A DNA stretch of 23,618 bases from an uncultured Collinsella sp. (GTDB taxonomy: Bacteria > Actinomycetota > Coriobacteriia > Coriobacteriales > Coriobacteriaceae): positions 1 through 23,618 of the forward strand of contig CABRFG010000034.1 of NCBI GenBank assembly GCA_902470095.1, read 5' to 3'. Positions 7,888-15,514 of the stretch are shown piece after piece. Numbering within the stretch: position 1 is the first letter of the stretch; each line of letters opens with the position of its first letter. Made by a program: the position numbers and the translations under genes. A model generated the notes under the pieces. That model saw nothing but the letters and a program-made list of their open reading frames with translations, made no database searches and had not been told where the DNA came from.

Positions 7888-8760
7888 GTGAACCGCGATT
7901 TCGCCTCATCGCTCATCCAGCTCAACAACACGTTCTATCGCGAGCACTCCGCTTCCTTTTCCGATACGCGCCAGGCCCCGTGGCCCGGCTGGGTACGCAC
8001 CATGGATATCGCGCTCGAACAGCTCGACGTCGCCACGATCGAGCATCCCGTCCGCGTCTTCGATCTTGCCTGTGGCAATATGCGATTCGAGAACTTTGCC
8101 GCCGGCGGCGCACTTGCCGCCAAGGGCGTCGATGGCGCAAACCCCTCGGCAGATGCCAGCTGCCCGTTTGAGTTCTATGGTGTCGACTCGTGCCAAGACC
8201 TGGCCATCGATGCACATGGCCACGCGCTGCGCATTCCCAACCTGCACTTCCAGGAACTCGACGTGCTCGACGCCCTTATGAAGCTCAACCCCGCCGAGAC
8301 GCCCGACGTGCTTTTCGACGCCCCGCTCGCCGACATCTCGGTCTGCTTTGGCTTTATGCACCATGTGCCGTCGTGCGAGTACCGTGTACGCGTGCTCGAC
8401 GCTCTGGTGCGCCAGACGCGCCCGGGCGGCATCATCGCCATCAGCTTTTGGGAGTTTATGAACGACGAGCGCATGGCGCGCAAGGCTGTTCGCGCCGAAG
8501 CCCGCGCCGAGCTCACCCCGCCGTTTGAGGGTTACGATTCCGCCCAGTTTGAAGCCGGCGACCACCTCATTGGCTGGCAAAACGACCGCCACGCCTACCG
8601 CTATTGCCATCACTTTGACGATCAGCAGATCACCGACCTGGTGCGCGGCGTCCGTACGTTCTACAAGAGCGGCGAGGTCCCCGTGCGTGAGCTTGAGCGC
8701 TTCCATGCCGACGGTCGTAGCGGCGAGCTCAACCGCTATGTGATTCTCAAGCGCCTGTAG
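7888..8760 (+). CDS. Trm9/ALKBH8-like class I SAM methyltransferase
   Basis: 290 residues from the GTG at 7888. That start is preferred over the in-frame ATG at 7840 because GGAGGGAG lies upstream of it and the ATG overlaps a possible -10. The N-terminus has FSDTRQAPWP (about 24-33), closely resembling the FSxTRxxPWP signature of eukaryotic Trm9/ALKBH8 methyltransferases. Motif I is VFDLACGNMRF (57-67), motif II FYGVD (96-100), then CFGFMHHVPSCEYRVRVL (153-170, compare IHHxxxxERRxxAL) and RPGGIIAISFWEF (178-190, compare RPGGxxLIYVWA). Trm9 methylates the carboxymethyl group of cm5U34 in tRNA to give mcm5U; Elp3, which makes cm5U, is encoded 2 kb away. The methyltransferase fold is firm; the tRNA substrate is an inference from motif likeness and context. 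It lies on the opposite strand from elp3, so it is not in the same operon. Confidence 0.72.
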   Translation: MNRDFASSLIQLNNTFYREHSASFSDTRQAPWPGWVRTMDIALEQLDVATIEHPVRVFDLACGNMRFENFAAGGALAAKGVDGANPSADASCPFEFYGVDSCQDLAIDAHGHALRIPNLHFQELDVLDALMKLNPAETPDVLFDAPLADISVCFGFMHHVPSCEYRVRVLDALVRQTRPGGIIAISFWEFMNDERMARKAVRAEARAELTPPFEGYDSAQFEAGDHLIGWQNDRHAYRYCHHFDDQQITDLVRGVRTFYKSGEVPVRELERFHADGRSGELNRYVILKRL

Positions 8761-8798
8761 GCATCGACGACTCGCCGCCGAGCCGCACCGCATCTTCC

Positions 8799-8822
8799 GG
8801 GCAAACTATGCCCGCCCTTTTT
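8799..8822 (+). terminator. Rho-independent terminator after the Trm9-like gene
   Basis: GGGCA (8799-8803), a 5-base loop and TGCCC (8809-8813) form a short stem, followed by GCCC and five T. It lies about 40 bp after the stop and before the TrmB-like gene, suggesting that the two are separate or only partly cotranscribed. Confidence 0.5.
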
Positions 8823-8878
8823 CAATCCATTGACGGAACGTGCAGCTATGCGTTCCATACTTATGACCAAGGAGCCTC

Positions 8879-9718
8879 ATGGGAGCCGTCCACGTTCGCA
8901 CGCCTAAGAACTTTGTGCTCGAGGAGCGCCTGGAACGCTACGCCGATGCGATTGAGACAAACCCCGAGGCTTATGCCGGAGATTGGCGCAAGGCCTGTGC
9001 GCCCGCAGGCAGCAAGCCCTTCGAGCACCTTCACCTGGATCTTGGCTGTGGCAAGGGAACGTACCTTGTAGAGCGCGCGGGCCACGAGCCAAACACCCTC
9101 TTTATCGGCATGGACCAGGAGCCCATCTGCATTGCCTATGCCGCGCAGAAAATCTGCGAGCAGGAGCTATCCAACGCACTCGTCCTGCCCCGAGGCGCCG
9201 CATCGCTGCCACAGCTATTTGCCGCAGGCGAGCTCGATGCCATCACCATCAACTTTCCCACGCCGCAGCCCAAGGCCAAGTACGCCAAAAAACGACTCGT
9301 CCATGTCGACCATTTGATGCTCTACCGCCCGCTCTTTGCAGCCAACGCCACCGTCACGCTGCGCACCGACAGCAAACCATTGCGCGATTACGCCCTGGGA
9401 CAGTTTGCCGCGGCCGGCTACGACACGCTTTGGGTAAGTGACGACGTACGCCGCGACCATCCCGAGCATCCCGAGACCGAGTACGAGCGCCGCACGCGCG
9501 AGATGGGTGCCGCCGTCTATGGCATTCGCGCCACACCTGGAGCGCAGCCCAGCGATGAACAGCTCGCGGCGGGCCGCGCGCAGGAGCAAAGCCTTGCCTG
9601 CTACCTGCCCGAAAACCTCGATGCGCTCACCTATGTACCTCTGGGCATGGAAGAGGCCGTCGAGAACTTTAGAAACCGCGCCCGCAAAGGCAAGAAGCGC
9701 CTGCCGCAGGAGTCCTAG
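8879..9718 (+). CDS. trmB: TrmB-like tRNA (guanine-46-N7) methyltransferase, divergent
   Basis: 279 residues; GGAG lies 4 bases before the ATG. The TrmB fold is clear: motif I LHLDLGCGKGTYLVE (51-65), PNTLFIGMDQE, GELDAITINFPTPQPKAKYAKKRLVH (117-142), then YRPLFAANATVTLRTDS, and TEYERRTREMGAAVYGIRAT near the C-terminus, which matches the family's TEYExxxxxxGxxIYxLxA. TrmB transfers a methyl group from S-adenosylmethionine to N7 of G46 in the tRNA variable loop. The family hallmark (S/P)DPWxKxRHxKRR reads PTPQPKAKYAKKR here: the conserved Asp is Thr (residue 128, codon 9260-9262) and the Trp is Gln. That Asp is regarded as essential in characterised TrmB proteins, so activity or substrate may differ. 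No frameshift or other sign of decay is seen. Confidence 0.82.
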   Translation: MGAVHVRTPKNFVLEERLERYADAIETNPEAYAGDWRKACAPAGSKPFEHLHLDLGCGKGTYLVERAGHEPNTLFIGMDQEPICIAYAAQKICEQELSNALVLPRGAASLPQLFAAGELDAITINFPTPQPKAKYAKKRLVHVDHLMLYRPLFAANATVTLRTDSKPLRDYALGQFAAAGYDTLWVSDDVRRDHPEHPETEYERRTREMGAAVYGIRATPGAQPSDEQLAAGRAQEQSLACYLPENLDALTYVPLGMEEAVENFRNRARKGKKRLPQES

Positions 9719-9783
9719 GGGCTTCTGATGGTCGCGGCGTCGGCAAACAAGTGAAAATAGGCGTCAGCGAACGACCCTCAAAC

Positions 9784-9906
9784 CTAAGTGAGTAGACTTT
9801 TTTGCAATAGCCAAGCACAACCCGCATAACGAAAACTAAAACCGCAGGTAGAGCTCTTGCGCAAAAGCCATGTGCTCGCGATATTGCAAAAAGTCTACTC
9901 ACTTAG
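9784..9906. repeat. Long inverted-repeat element (MITE-like or attenuator)
   Basis: The left arm (9784-9809) begins CTAAGTGAGTAGACTTTTT and ends GCAATA. The right arm (9882-9906) is its reverse complement apart from one T more in the left arm's T run. The arms of 25-26 bp enclose 72 bp of A-rich, non-coding sequence. It lies between trmB and the DUF3516 helicase gene. It may be a small non-autonomous mobile element or a regulatory hairpin. I see no clear target-site duplication. Confidence 0.7.
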
Positions 9907-9988
9907 CTGGCAACTGCACCAAACGGCCGGGCAGAACGCCCATTTCCTGCATTTTCTCGCGCGCTGGCACCCCGCGCCGCCGCTACGC

Positions 9989-9994
9989 CATAAT
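9989..9994 (+). promoter_or_regulatory. -10-like CATAAT before the DUF3516 helicase gene
   Basis: CATAAT differs from TATAAT at one base and lies 33 bp before the chosen ATG. The best -35 is a weak CTGGCA with a 19-base spacer. Confidence 0.3.
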
Positions 9995-10027
9995 AGTTGG
10001 CGGACAATCGCGAGAGAAAGCAACCAC

Positions 10028-12709
10028 ATGGCACAGACCACGACAGATACCGCCGCCAGCACCGTCTCCGGCGCCGGCGCCGCCAGCTCATTCTCGGGCG
10101 GCACGGGAACCGAAGCCGAGTTTGGCTCGCTCGGCGCGCTCTCCCCCACCTGGTGGGAGCCCGAGGACGGCAGCGAGCCCGAACCGTGGCTCACGCCCGA
10201 CCAAGCCTTCGAACGCTTCTTTGAATGGACGAGCGATCGCGGCATTGAGCTGTGGGATCACCAAGAAGAGGCCCTCATGGACCTGGCTGCCGGCGACCAC
10301 GTCATTTTGGGAACACCGACCGGATCGGGTAAATCGCTCGTCGCGCTGGGCATGCTCTTTATGGGCATGGCGCAGGGCAAGCGCTGTTATTACACGGCTC
10401 CTATCAAGGCTCTGGTCAGCGAAAAGTTCTTCGATCTGGTACAGGTGCTCGGCCGCGATAACGTCGGCATGATCACCGGCGATACGCACATCAACACCAA
10501 GGCGCCCGTCATCTGCTGCACGGCCGAAATCCTTGCCAACGATGCGCTGCGCGAGGGCGAGGACGCCGACGTGGGCTGCGTGGCCATGGACGAGTTCCAT
10601 TACTTTGCCGACCCCGACCGCGGCTGGGCTTGGCAGGTACCGCTGCTCACCCTGCCCCATACGCAGTTTATGCTCATGAGCGCCACACTTGGCGATGTCA
10701 CTGCCATCGCCGCCTCTCTCGAAGAGCACACCGGCGCTGCTTGCGACTTGGTTGTCGACGCCCCGCGTCCTGTTCCGCTGAGCTACGACTATGTGACGAC
10801 CTCCCTCGAGGGCACGGTCGAGCTCGCCATGCGCCGCGGCGAGGCCCCGCTCTATATCGTGCACTTTAGCCAGGATGCCGCCCTTGCGACGGCGCAGTCG
10901 CTCGCCAATTTTGGCATCGCCAGCAAGGAGCAGCGCGAGGCCATTAAGGAAGCGGCAAAGGGAACGAGCTTCTCGACGGCCTTCGGCAAGATTCTCAAGC
11001 GCCTGCTTGGATGCGGCGTCGGCGTGCACCATGCTGGCATGTTGCCGCGCTATCGCCTGCTGGTCGAGCGCTTGGCGCAGCAGGGCCTGCTGCCCGTCAT
11101 CTGCGGCACCGACACACTCGGCGTCGGCATCAACGTGCCCATCCACACCGTGGTGCTCACCGCGCTCACCAAGTTCGACGGCTACAAGATGCGTCGCCTG
11201 CGCGCCCGTGAGTTCCATCAGATCGCCGGTCGCGCTGGTCGTTCGGGCTTTGACACCGAGGGCATGGTCATCGCCGAGGCCCCGGAGCACGAGATCGAGA
11301 ACGCCAAGCTCATGGCCAAGGCGGGCGACGACCCCAAAAAGCTCCGTAAGATTAAAAAGAAAAAAGCCCCCGAAGGCTTTGTCTCCTGGAACAAGCAGAC
11401 CTTTGAGCGCCTGATCGAGACGCAGCCCGAGACGCTCAAGCCGCGCCTACGTATCACGCACTCCATGGTGATTAGCGTGGTCGAGCAGGGCGGCGACGCG
11501 CGCGCCCGTGTGCACGACCTCATCGAGACAAGCCTGCAAACGCCCGATGAAAAGGCAAAGCTCGAGGTTCGTGCCGACGAGATCTTCGCCACGCTCATCG
11601 ACTCCGGCGTCGTCGTGCGCACCGAGGTGCCGCCCGCACCCGACGCTCCGGCTGACGCCGCGCCGGACATCGACTACGCGCTGACGGTCGACCTGCCCGA
11701 GGACTTCGCGCTCGACCAGCCGCTCTCGCCGTTTTTGCTTGCCGCGCTGGAGCTGCTCGACCCCGAGAGTGAGACCTATACCATGGACCTCATCTCGATG
11801 GTCGAGGCTACGCTCGAGAACCCCAAGCAGGTATTGCGTGCACAGGAGCGCGCCGCGCGCGACCGCGCAATGGCCGAAATGAAGGCTGACGGCGTCGACT
11901 ATGAGGAGCGTCTGGAACGCATCCAGGACGTCACGTACGAAAAGCCGCTCGAGGATTTGCTCGACGCTGCCTTCGACAAGTACTGCCAGGAAGTACCCTG
12001 GGCCAACGACTACCAGCTCTCGCCCAAGAGCGTCCTGCGCGACATGCTGGAGAGCGCGAGCGATTTTAAGGGTTACATTCAAAAGCTCGGCATCGCCCGC
12101 TCCGAAGGCATTTTGCTGCGTTACCTAGCCGAGGCCTATCGTTCACTCGACCGCACCGTGCCCATTGAGAAGCGCGATGAGCGCCTGCGCGACATTATCT
12201 CGTGGCTGGGCTTTGTGGTGCGCTCGGTGGACTCGAGCCTGGTGGACGAGTGGGAGAACGCCGGCAACCCGGCAGCCCTCGATGCCGCGCCGCCGCAGGG
12301 CATCGACGAGGTCGTGGCGGACCGTCGCGGCTGCACGCTGTTGGTGCGCAATGCGCTCTTCCGCCGCGTGACCCTTGCCGCCCGCGAGCACGTTCGCGAC
12401 CTAGGCGAGCTCGACGACGACTGGGGCATGAGTGAGATGCGCTGGCAAAAAGCGCTCGACGCTTACCACGAGCAGCATGAGGAGATCCTCACCGACGGAG
12501 ATGCCCGCAGCGCCGCGATGTTTACCATCGACGAGAGCGACGAGAAGACCGATCACGTGTGGCACGTGCACCAGATTTTTGCCGACGAGGATGGCGACCG
12601 CGACTTTGGCATCATGGGCGATGTCGACCTGGACGCCACGCAGGACGGCGGCGAGGTCATCTTCAAAAACTACCGCGTCGGTTTTATCGAGGACCTGCTC
12701 GAGGACTAA
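10028..12709 (+). CDS. Ski2-like DEAD/DEAH RNA helicase with DUF3516-type C-terminus
   Basis: 893 residues from the ATG at 10028. The frame is open back to 9857, but that would translate the inverted repeat, and the earlier ATG has no ribosome site. Even at 10028 the Shine-Dalgarno (GAGAGAAAG) is weak. The first 45 residues are Ala/Thr/Ser/Gly-rich and probably disordered. Helicase motifs: Walker A GTPTGSGKS (Lys 102), DEFH (188-191), SATLGD (218-223), GVGVHHAGMLPRYR, CGTDTLGVGINVP and QIAGRAGRSG. This DEFH/HHAGM/INVP set is that of the Ski2/Mtr4 group. A Lys-rich stretch (RKIKKKKAPEGF) leads to a long C-terminal region of the type called DUF3516, found mainly in Actinomycetota. The family is expected to remodel RNA in turnover or ribosome maturation; this is by analogy. 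A strong terminator follows 21 bp after the stop. Confidence 0.88.
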   Translation: MAQTTTDTAASTVSGAGAASSFSGGTGTEAEFGSLGALSPTWWEPEDGSEPEPWLTPDQAFERFFEWTSDRGIELWDHQEEALMDLAAGDHVILGTPTGSGKSLVALGMLFMGMAQGKRCYYTAPIKALVSEKFFDLVQVLGRDNVGMITGDTHINTKAPVICCTAEILANDALREGEDADVGCVAMDEFHYFADPDRGWAWQVPLLTLPHTQFMLMSATLGDVTAIAASLEEHTGAACDLVVDAPRPVPLSYDYVTTSLEGTVELAMRRGEAPLYIVHFSQDAALATAQSLANFGIASKEQREAIKEAAKGTSFSTAFGKILKRLLGCGVGVHHAGMLPRYRLLVERLAQQGLLPVICGTDTLGVGINVPIHTVVLTALTKFDGYKMRRLRAREFHQIAGRAGRSGFDTEGMVIAEAPEHEIENAKLMAKAGDDPKKLRKIKKKKAPEGFVSWNKQTFERLIETQPETLKPRLRITHSMVISVVEQGGDARARVHDLIETSLQTPDEKAKLEVRADEIFATLIDSGVVVRTEVPPAPDAPADAAPDIDYALTVDLPEDFALDQPLSPFLLAALELLDPESETYTMDLISMVEATLENPKQVLRAQERAARDRAMAEMKADGVDYEERLERIQDVTYEKPLEDLLDAAFDKYCQEVPWANDYQLSPKSVLRDMLESASDFKGYIQKLGIARSEGILLRYLAEAYRSLDRTVPIEKRDERLRDIISWLGFVVRSVDSSLVDEWENAGNPAALDAAPPQGIDEVVADRRGCTLLVRNALFRRVTLAAREHVRDLGELDDDWGMSEMRWQKALDAYHEQHEEILTDGDARSAAMFTIDESDEKTDHVWHVHQIFADEDGDRDFGIMGDVDLDATQDGGEVIFKNYRVGFIEDLLED

Positions 12710-12730
12710 CCGAAAATACTGGAACGAAAC

Positions 12731-12770
12731 AAGCGGGGCCGCTGGCAATATAGTCAGCGGCCCCGCTTTT
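12731..12770. terminator. Strong rho-independent terminator between convergent genes
   Basis: Perfect 14-bp arms AAGCGGGGCCGCTG (12731-12744) and CAGCGGCCCCGCTT (12755-12768) with a 10-base loop, followed by TTTT on the plus strand. It ends the helicase gene and may also work, less well, for the DUF2130 gene from the other side. Confidence 0.9.
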
Positions 12771-12787
12771 GCACTATATGCTATGCC

Positions 12788-14545
12788 TTACTCGGCATCC
12801 TCGACCTCATACGAATCCGCCTCGGCTGGCTCATCGCCTGTCTCCGACGCGGTCTCGCGTGCCTCATCAAATGCTGCTTTCATGGTCTTGTTGCCCCACG
12901 TGAGCTTGCGAATGGTAAGCTCATCGGCCTTGTTGTGGGCCAGGCGCAGATTCTCGGTGCTGCGGCGCAAATCGTCCTTGGTCTTCTCGAGCTGCTTGAT
13001 GGCGGCATCGATCTCCTTAATCGCCGACTCGAACTGCTTACTCGCCAGGTTATAGTTGCGCGAGAAGCCGTCCTTGAACTTCTCCATCTTGGCTTCGAAG
13101 TTCGTAACGTCGATATTCTGCTGTTTGTACTCCGCCAGCTCCTGCTTATAGCGCAGTGAACCCATGGCGGCGTTGCGCAGCAGCGTAATCATGGGAATGA
13201 AAAACTGCGGACGGATCACGTACATCTTCTCGTAGCGATAGCTCACGTCGACTATTCCTGCGTTATAGAGCTCGCTCTCGGGCTCCAGCAGGGTGCAGAG
13301 CACTGCATACTCACAGCCCTTCTGTCGGCGATCGTGGTCGAGCTTCTTAAAGAAGTCCTCGTTCTTGTGCTTGGTCGCGGTCTCGTCGTTCTCGTTTTTC
13401 ATCTCGAACATGATCGAGATGATCTCGTTGCCGCTCGCGTCGCACTCGCGGAAGATAAAGTCGCCCTTGGTACCCTCGGACGCATCGTTATCTTTCTCGA
13501 AGTACGCGTTAGGAAACGCCGTCATGCGCAGACGGTTAAACTCGGTCTCGCAGTGCTGCTCGAGCGACTCGCCCACCATCTTGGTGGACAGGCGGACCTT
13601 CATGTCCTTAAGGCGCTCAATCTCTTCATCCTTGTAGCGGATCAGCTCATCGCTCGTGCGCTTGGCTTGAGCAAGCTCGAGCTCATGTGCCGCCTTTGCC
13701 TGTTCCTCGCGCGAATCGCGCACTGCCAGCTCACTCGTCAGTTTCGCACGTGCCTCGTCGCGCTCTCGCTCCGCCGCGGCGACTGCCACCGACAGGTTCA
13801 TTTTTGCCATCAGCTCCTGCTCGCGCAGTTGGGCACGCAGGCCCTCAGCCTCTTGCTCGGACTGAGCCTTTGCGGCGGAAAGCTTCTCCTGTACCGTCGC
13901 GCGGTAGTCAGCAAGTGCGCGCTCGGCCTCGCTGCGAGCGGCATCGAGCTCACGCTGCGACTCAGCCGCAGCAGCGGCAAGCGCCATCTCCTGGGCCTTG
14001 TCCGCCGCGGCAAGCCTGGCCTGCAGCTCGGCAATCTGAGCATCACGTGCAGCTAAATCGTTTTGAGCAGCAGTGCGCGCCGCCGACTCGGCAAGCTTGG
14101 CTTCGTCATCCTTGCGACCAAGTTGTGCACGTAGATTGTCGATCTCGCGCTGGAGCTCTGCGTTTTCCTTCTGCGCATCCGCACGGGCCTCAACCGCCGC
14201 GCGCTGACTTGCACTCTCGCGCTCCGCAGCAGCGCCCTCGAGCTTGGCGCGCAGCTCGGCAAGCTCAGCATCGCGCTTGGCAACCTCTTGTGCCAGCTTC
14301 TGCTCCGCGGCGTTCTTCTGCTCGACAAGCTGAGCATTGCGCTGAGACTCTGCCTTTTGCAAGGCAGCCGTCGAACGCGAGCGCTCAAGCTCCAGCGCCT
14401 GCTCGCCCTCGCGCTGGACTGCCTTCACACGCTCATCCAGGTCGCGCGAAAACTCGGCATTGCGCACTTGCTTGACGATATCCGCATAGCCGGACGCGTC
14501 GACCTTAAAAACTTCGCCACAATGCGGGCACTTGATCTCGTTCAT
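12788..14545 (-). CDS. DUF2130 coiled-coil protein with nuclease-like core
   Basis: 585 residues; GAGGAG lies 6 bases before the ATG. The N-terminus is MNEIKCPHCGEVFKVD, a single CxxC of zinc-ribbon type that opens DUF2130 proteins. Residues about 30-330 are a very long Ala/Glu/Gln/Arg coiled coil. Residues about 330-500 are the DUF2130 domain: GESLEQHCETEFN, then GDFIFRECDASGNEIISIMFEMKNE, whose spacing of GDFIF, E and EMK resembles a PD-(D/E)xK nuclease core, then DHDRRQKGCEYAVLCTLLE and the RPQFFIPMITLLRNAA segment. A second coiled coil (about 500-565) and an acidic tail end the protein. The family function is not established; a nuclease or a DNA-associated structural role is possible. It is separated from the upstream deacetylase gene by a strong terminator, so it probably has its own promoter. 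Confidence 0.82.
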   Translation of the reverse strand: MNEIKCPHCGEVFKVDASGYADIVKQVRNAEFSRDLDERVKAVQREGEQALELERSRSTAALQKAESQRNAQLVEQKNAAEQKLAQEVAKRDAELAELRAKLEGAAAERESASQRAAVEARADAQKENAELQREIDNLRAQLGRKDDEAKLAESAARTAAQNDLAARDAQIAELQARLAAADKAQEMALAAAAAESQRELDAARSEAERALADYRATVQEKLSAAKAQSEQEAEGLRAQLREQELMAKMNLSVAVAAAERERDEARAKLTSELAVRDSREEQAKAAHELELAQAKRTSDELIRYKDEEIERLKDMKVRLSTKMVGESLEQHCETEFNRLRMTAFPNAYFEKDNDASEGTKGDFIFRECDASGNEIISIMFEMKNENDETATKHKNEDFFKKLDHDRRQKGCEYAVLCTLLEPESELYNAGIVDVSYRYEKMYVIRPQFFIPMITLLRNAAMGSLRYKQELAEYKQQNIDVTNFEAKMEKFKDGFSRNYNLASKQFESAIKEIDAAIKQLEKTKDDLRRSTENLRLAHNKADELTIRKLTWGNKTMKAAFDEARETASETGDEPAEADSYEVEDAE

Positions 14546-14603
14546 AGCGGCTCCTCGATGGACGCAAATTTCAACCGCCTACACTCTACCGCGCCGCACG
14601 GAC

Positions 14604-14638
14604 AAAAAAAGCGCCGCTGCCATAATGGCAACGGCGCC
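14604..14638 (-). terminator. Strong rho-independent terminator after the deacetylase gene
   Basis: On the minus strand GCGCCG-T-TGCC, a short loop, GGCA-G-CGGCGC (one internal mismatch) is followed by seven T. It lies just after the repeat hairpin at 14641-14675 and ends transcription of the 14683-15447 gene. Confidence 0.85.
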
Positions 14639-14640
14639 AG

Positions 14641-14675
14641 AATCACCACAAAGGCGCCTGTCCTTTGTGGTGATT
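14641..14675 (-). repeat. 3'-UTR hairpin with GGACAG loop, copy 2
   Basis: Perfect 12-bp arms AATCACCACAAA (14641-14652) and TTTGTGGTGATT (14664-14675). Read on the minus strand, in the direction of the upstream gene, the loop is GGACAGGCGCC. It starts 7 bp after the deacetylase stop codon and is followed at once by the true terminator at 14604-14638, so termination is probably not its only role. Confidence 0.75.
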
Positions 14676-14682
14676 TGGGTCC

Positions 14683-15447
14683 CTACAGGTCGCGGTAGTC
14701 GATCAGGCGAAGATCAGGTTGAGACTCAAGCCAAGCGCGAAGCTCGGGGTCGATTAGCGCATCAACTTCCTTGGTGCGGTCGGTCGTGAGTGAGCTGTTC
14801 TCCAGGATAAAACGATCGAGATAGCCCGGATGGCACACAAAGACGACCGTCTCGCTGTCCGCCATCTCGCGAACCGTCTGCATGATCGCCTCTTTAGGCT
14901 CGTAGCCCGGTTCCATCGAGCGCATCACCATGCGCAGGTCGGTATCTCCGCAATGCACCACCGCCGTGGGGTCGAAGCTTGCCTTTTGCTCCTTAAGGCC
15001 CAGCTCCTGGGCAACCGCCGAGATCGCTCGGTTAAGGTTTTTGCTCATGACGGCATGGGCCTCGAAGTAATCGGGCTCGCGGCCCACAATCTCGACAAAG
15101 CGGTCGTGCTGCGCACGAATCTCGATGCAGGCCTCGTCGAAGTCTATCAGCTCCTCGCCGCGCTTAAAATGCTCGCGAAAGGTACGGCTGTTATGGAACT
15201 CACCGCTCTCGTTGAGCATGCTCGGGATGAGCGCCGGGTCGGCGCACGGCTTACCCAGGCACACGTTGGTATGCTGGCCCACCGCAATATCGGCATCCGC
15301 CACGAGCGACCACCCACGCTCGGCCTCGGGCATATTTGGCATAAGACCCGTCGAGCGCACCAAGCCCTCGTTGACGCTGCGAGCAATCCCTAAGTCAACG
15401 GCATACGAATACCCGATATCATCGGCACGAATAAGCAATTGCTTCAT
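14683..15447 (-). CDS. ChbG/YdjC-family carbohydrate deacetylase
   Basis: 254 residues; TTGGAG lies 6 bases before the ATG. The family signature opens the protein: MKQLLIRADDIGYS with the paired Asp, NEGLVRSTGLMPNMPEA, GQHTNVCLGKP with a metal-site His, DYFEAHAVMSK and, near the end, VFVCHPGYLD. YdjC/ChbG proteins are metal-dependent deacetylases of N-acetylated sugars such as chitooligosaccharides. The usual GLHxxL and DSHxH motifs appear in altered form (GQHTNV and EAHAV), so the substrate may differ. No signal peptide is visible, so it is cytoplasmic. Near-identical hairpins lie on both sides (14641 and 15469), and a metallophosphoesterase gene lies directly upstream on the same strand. 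Confidence 0.82.
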   Translation of the reverse strand: MKQLLIRADDIGYSYAVDLGIARSVNEGLVRSTGLMPNMPEAERGWSLVADADIAVGQHTNVCLGKPCADPALIPSMLNESGEFHNSRTFREHFKRGEELIDFDEACIEIRAQHDRFVEIVGREPDYFEAHAVMSKNLNRAISAVAQELGLKEQKASFDPTAVVHCGDTDLRMVMRSMEPGYEPKEAIMQTVREMADSETVVFVCHPGYLDRFILENSSLTTDRTKEVDALIDPELRAWLESQPDLRLIDYRDL

Positions 15448-15468
15448 AACGACTCCAATCTATGTGAA

Positions 15469-15506
15469 AACCACCACAAAAGTTCACTGTCCCCTTTGTG
15501 GTGATT
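15469..15506 (-). repeat. 3'-UTR hairpin with GGGGACAG loop, copy 3
   Basis: Arms AACCACCACAAA (15469-15480) and TTTGTGGTGATT (15495-15506) pair over 12 bp with one mismatch or wobble. On the minus strand the loop is GGGGACAGTGAACT and TTTTC follows the stem. It lies 8 bp after the stop of the metallophosphoesterase gene. Its arms are almost identical to those of copy 2, some 820 bp away. Confidence 0.75.
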
Positions 15507-15514
15507 CTGGCACC

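Larger units (their letters stand above)
9719..10027. other. 309-bp intergenic region without a gene
   Basis: It holds the long inverted repeat at 9784-9906 (separate entry) and a possible promoter for the helicase gene. Open frames run through it on both strands but have no ribosome binding site, and their similar KVYSL peptides come from the repeat arms. Positions 9907-9988 show nothing further that I can name. Confidence 0.6.

Noticed and set aside
9669..9902. 77-residue minus-strand frame and the plus-strand extension from 9857, both containing KVYSL
   Set aside because: The shared peptide comes from the two arms of the inverted repeat, and neither frame has a ribosome site.
10088..11290. 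400-residue minus-strand frame opposite the DUF3516 helicase
   Set aside because: Antisense shadow of the helicase motifs, with no recognisable domain.
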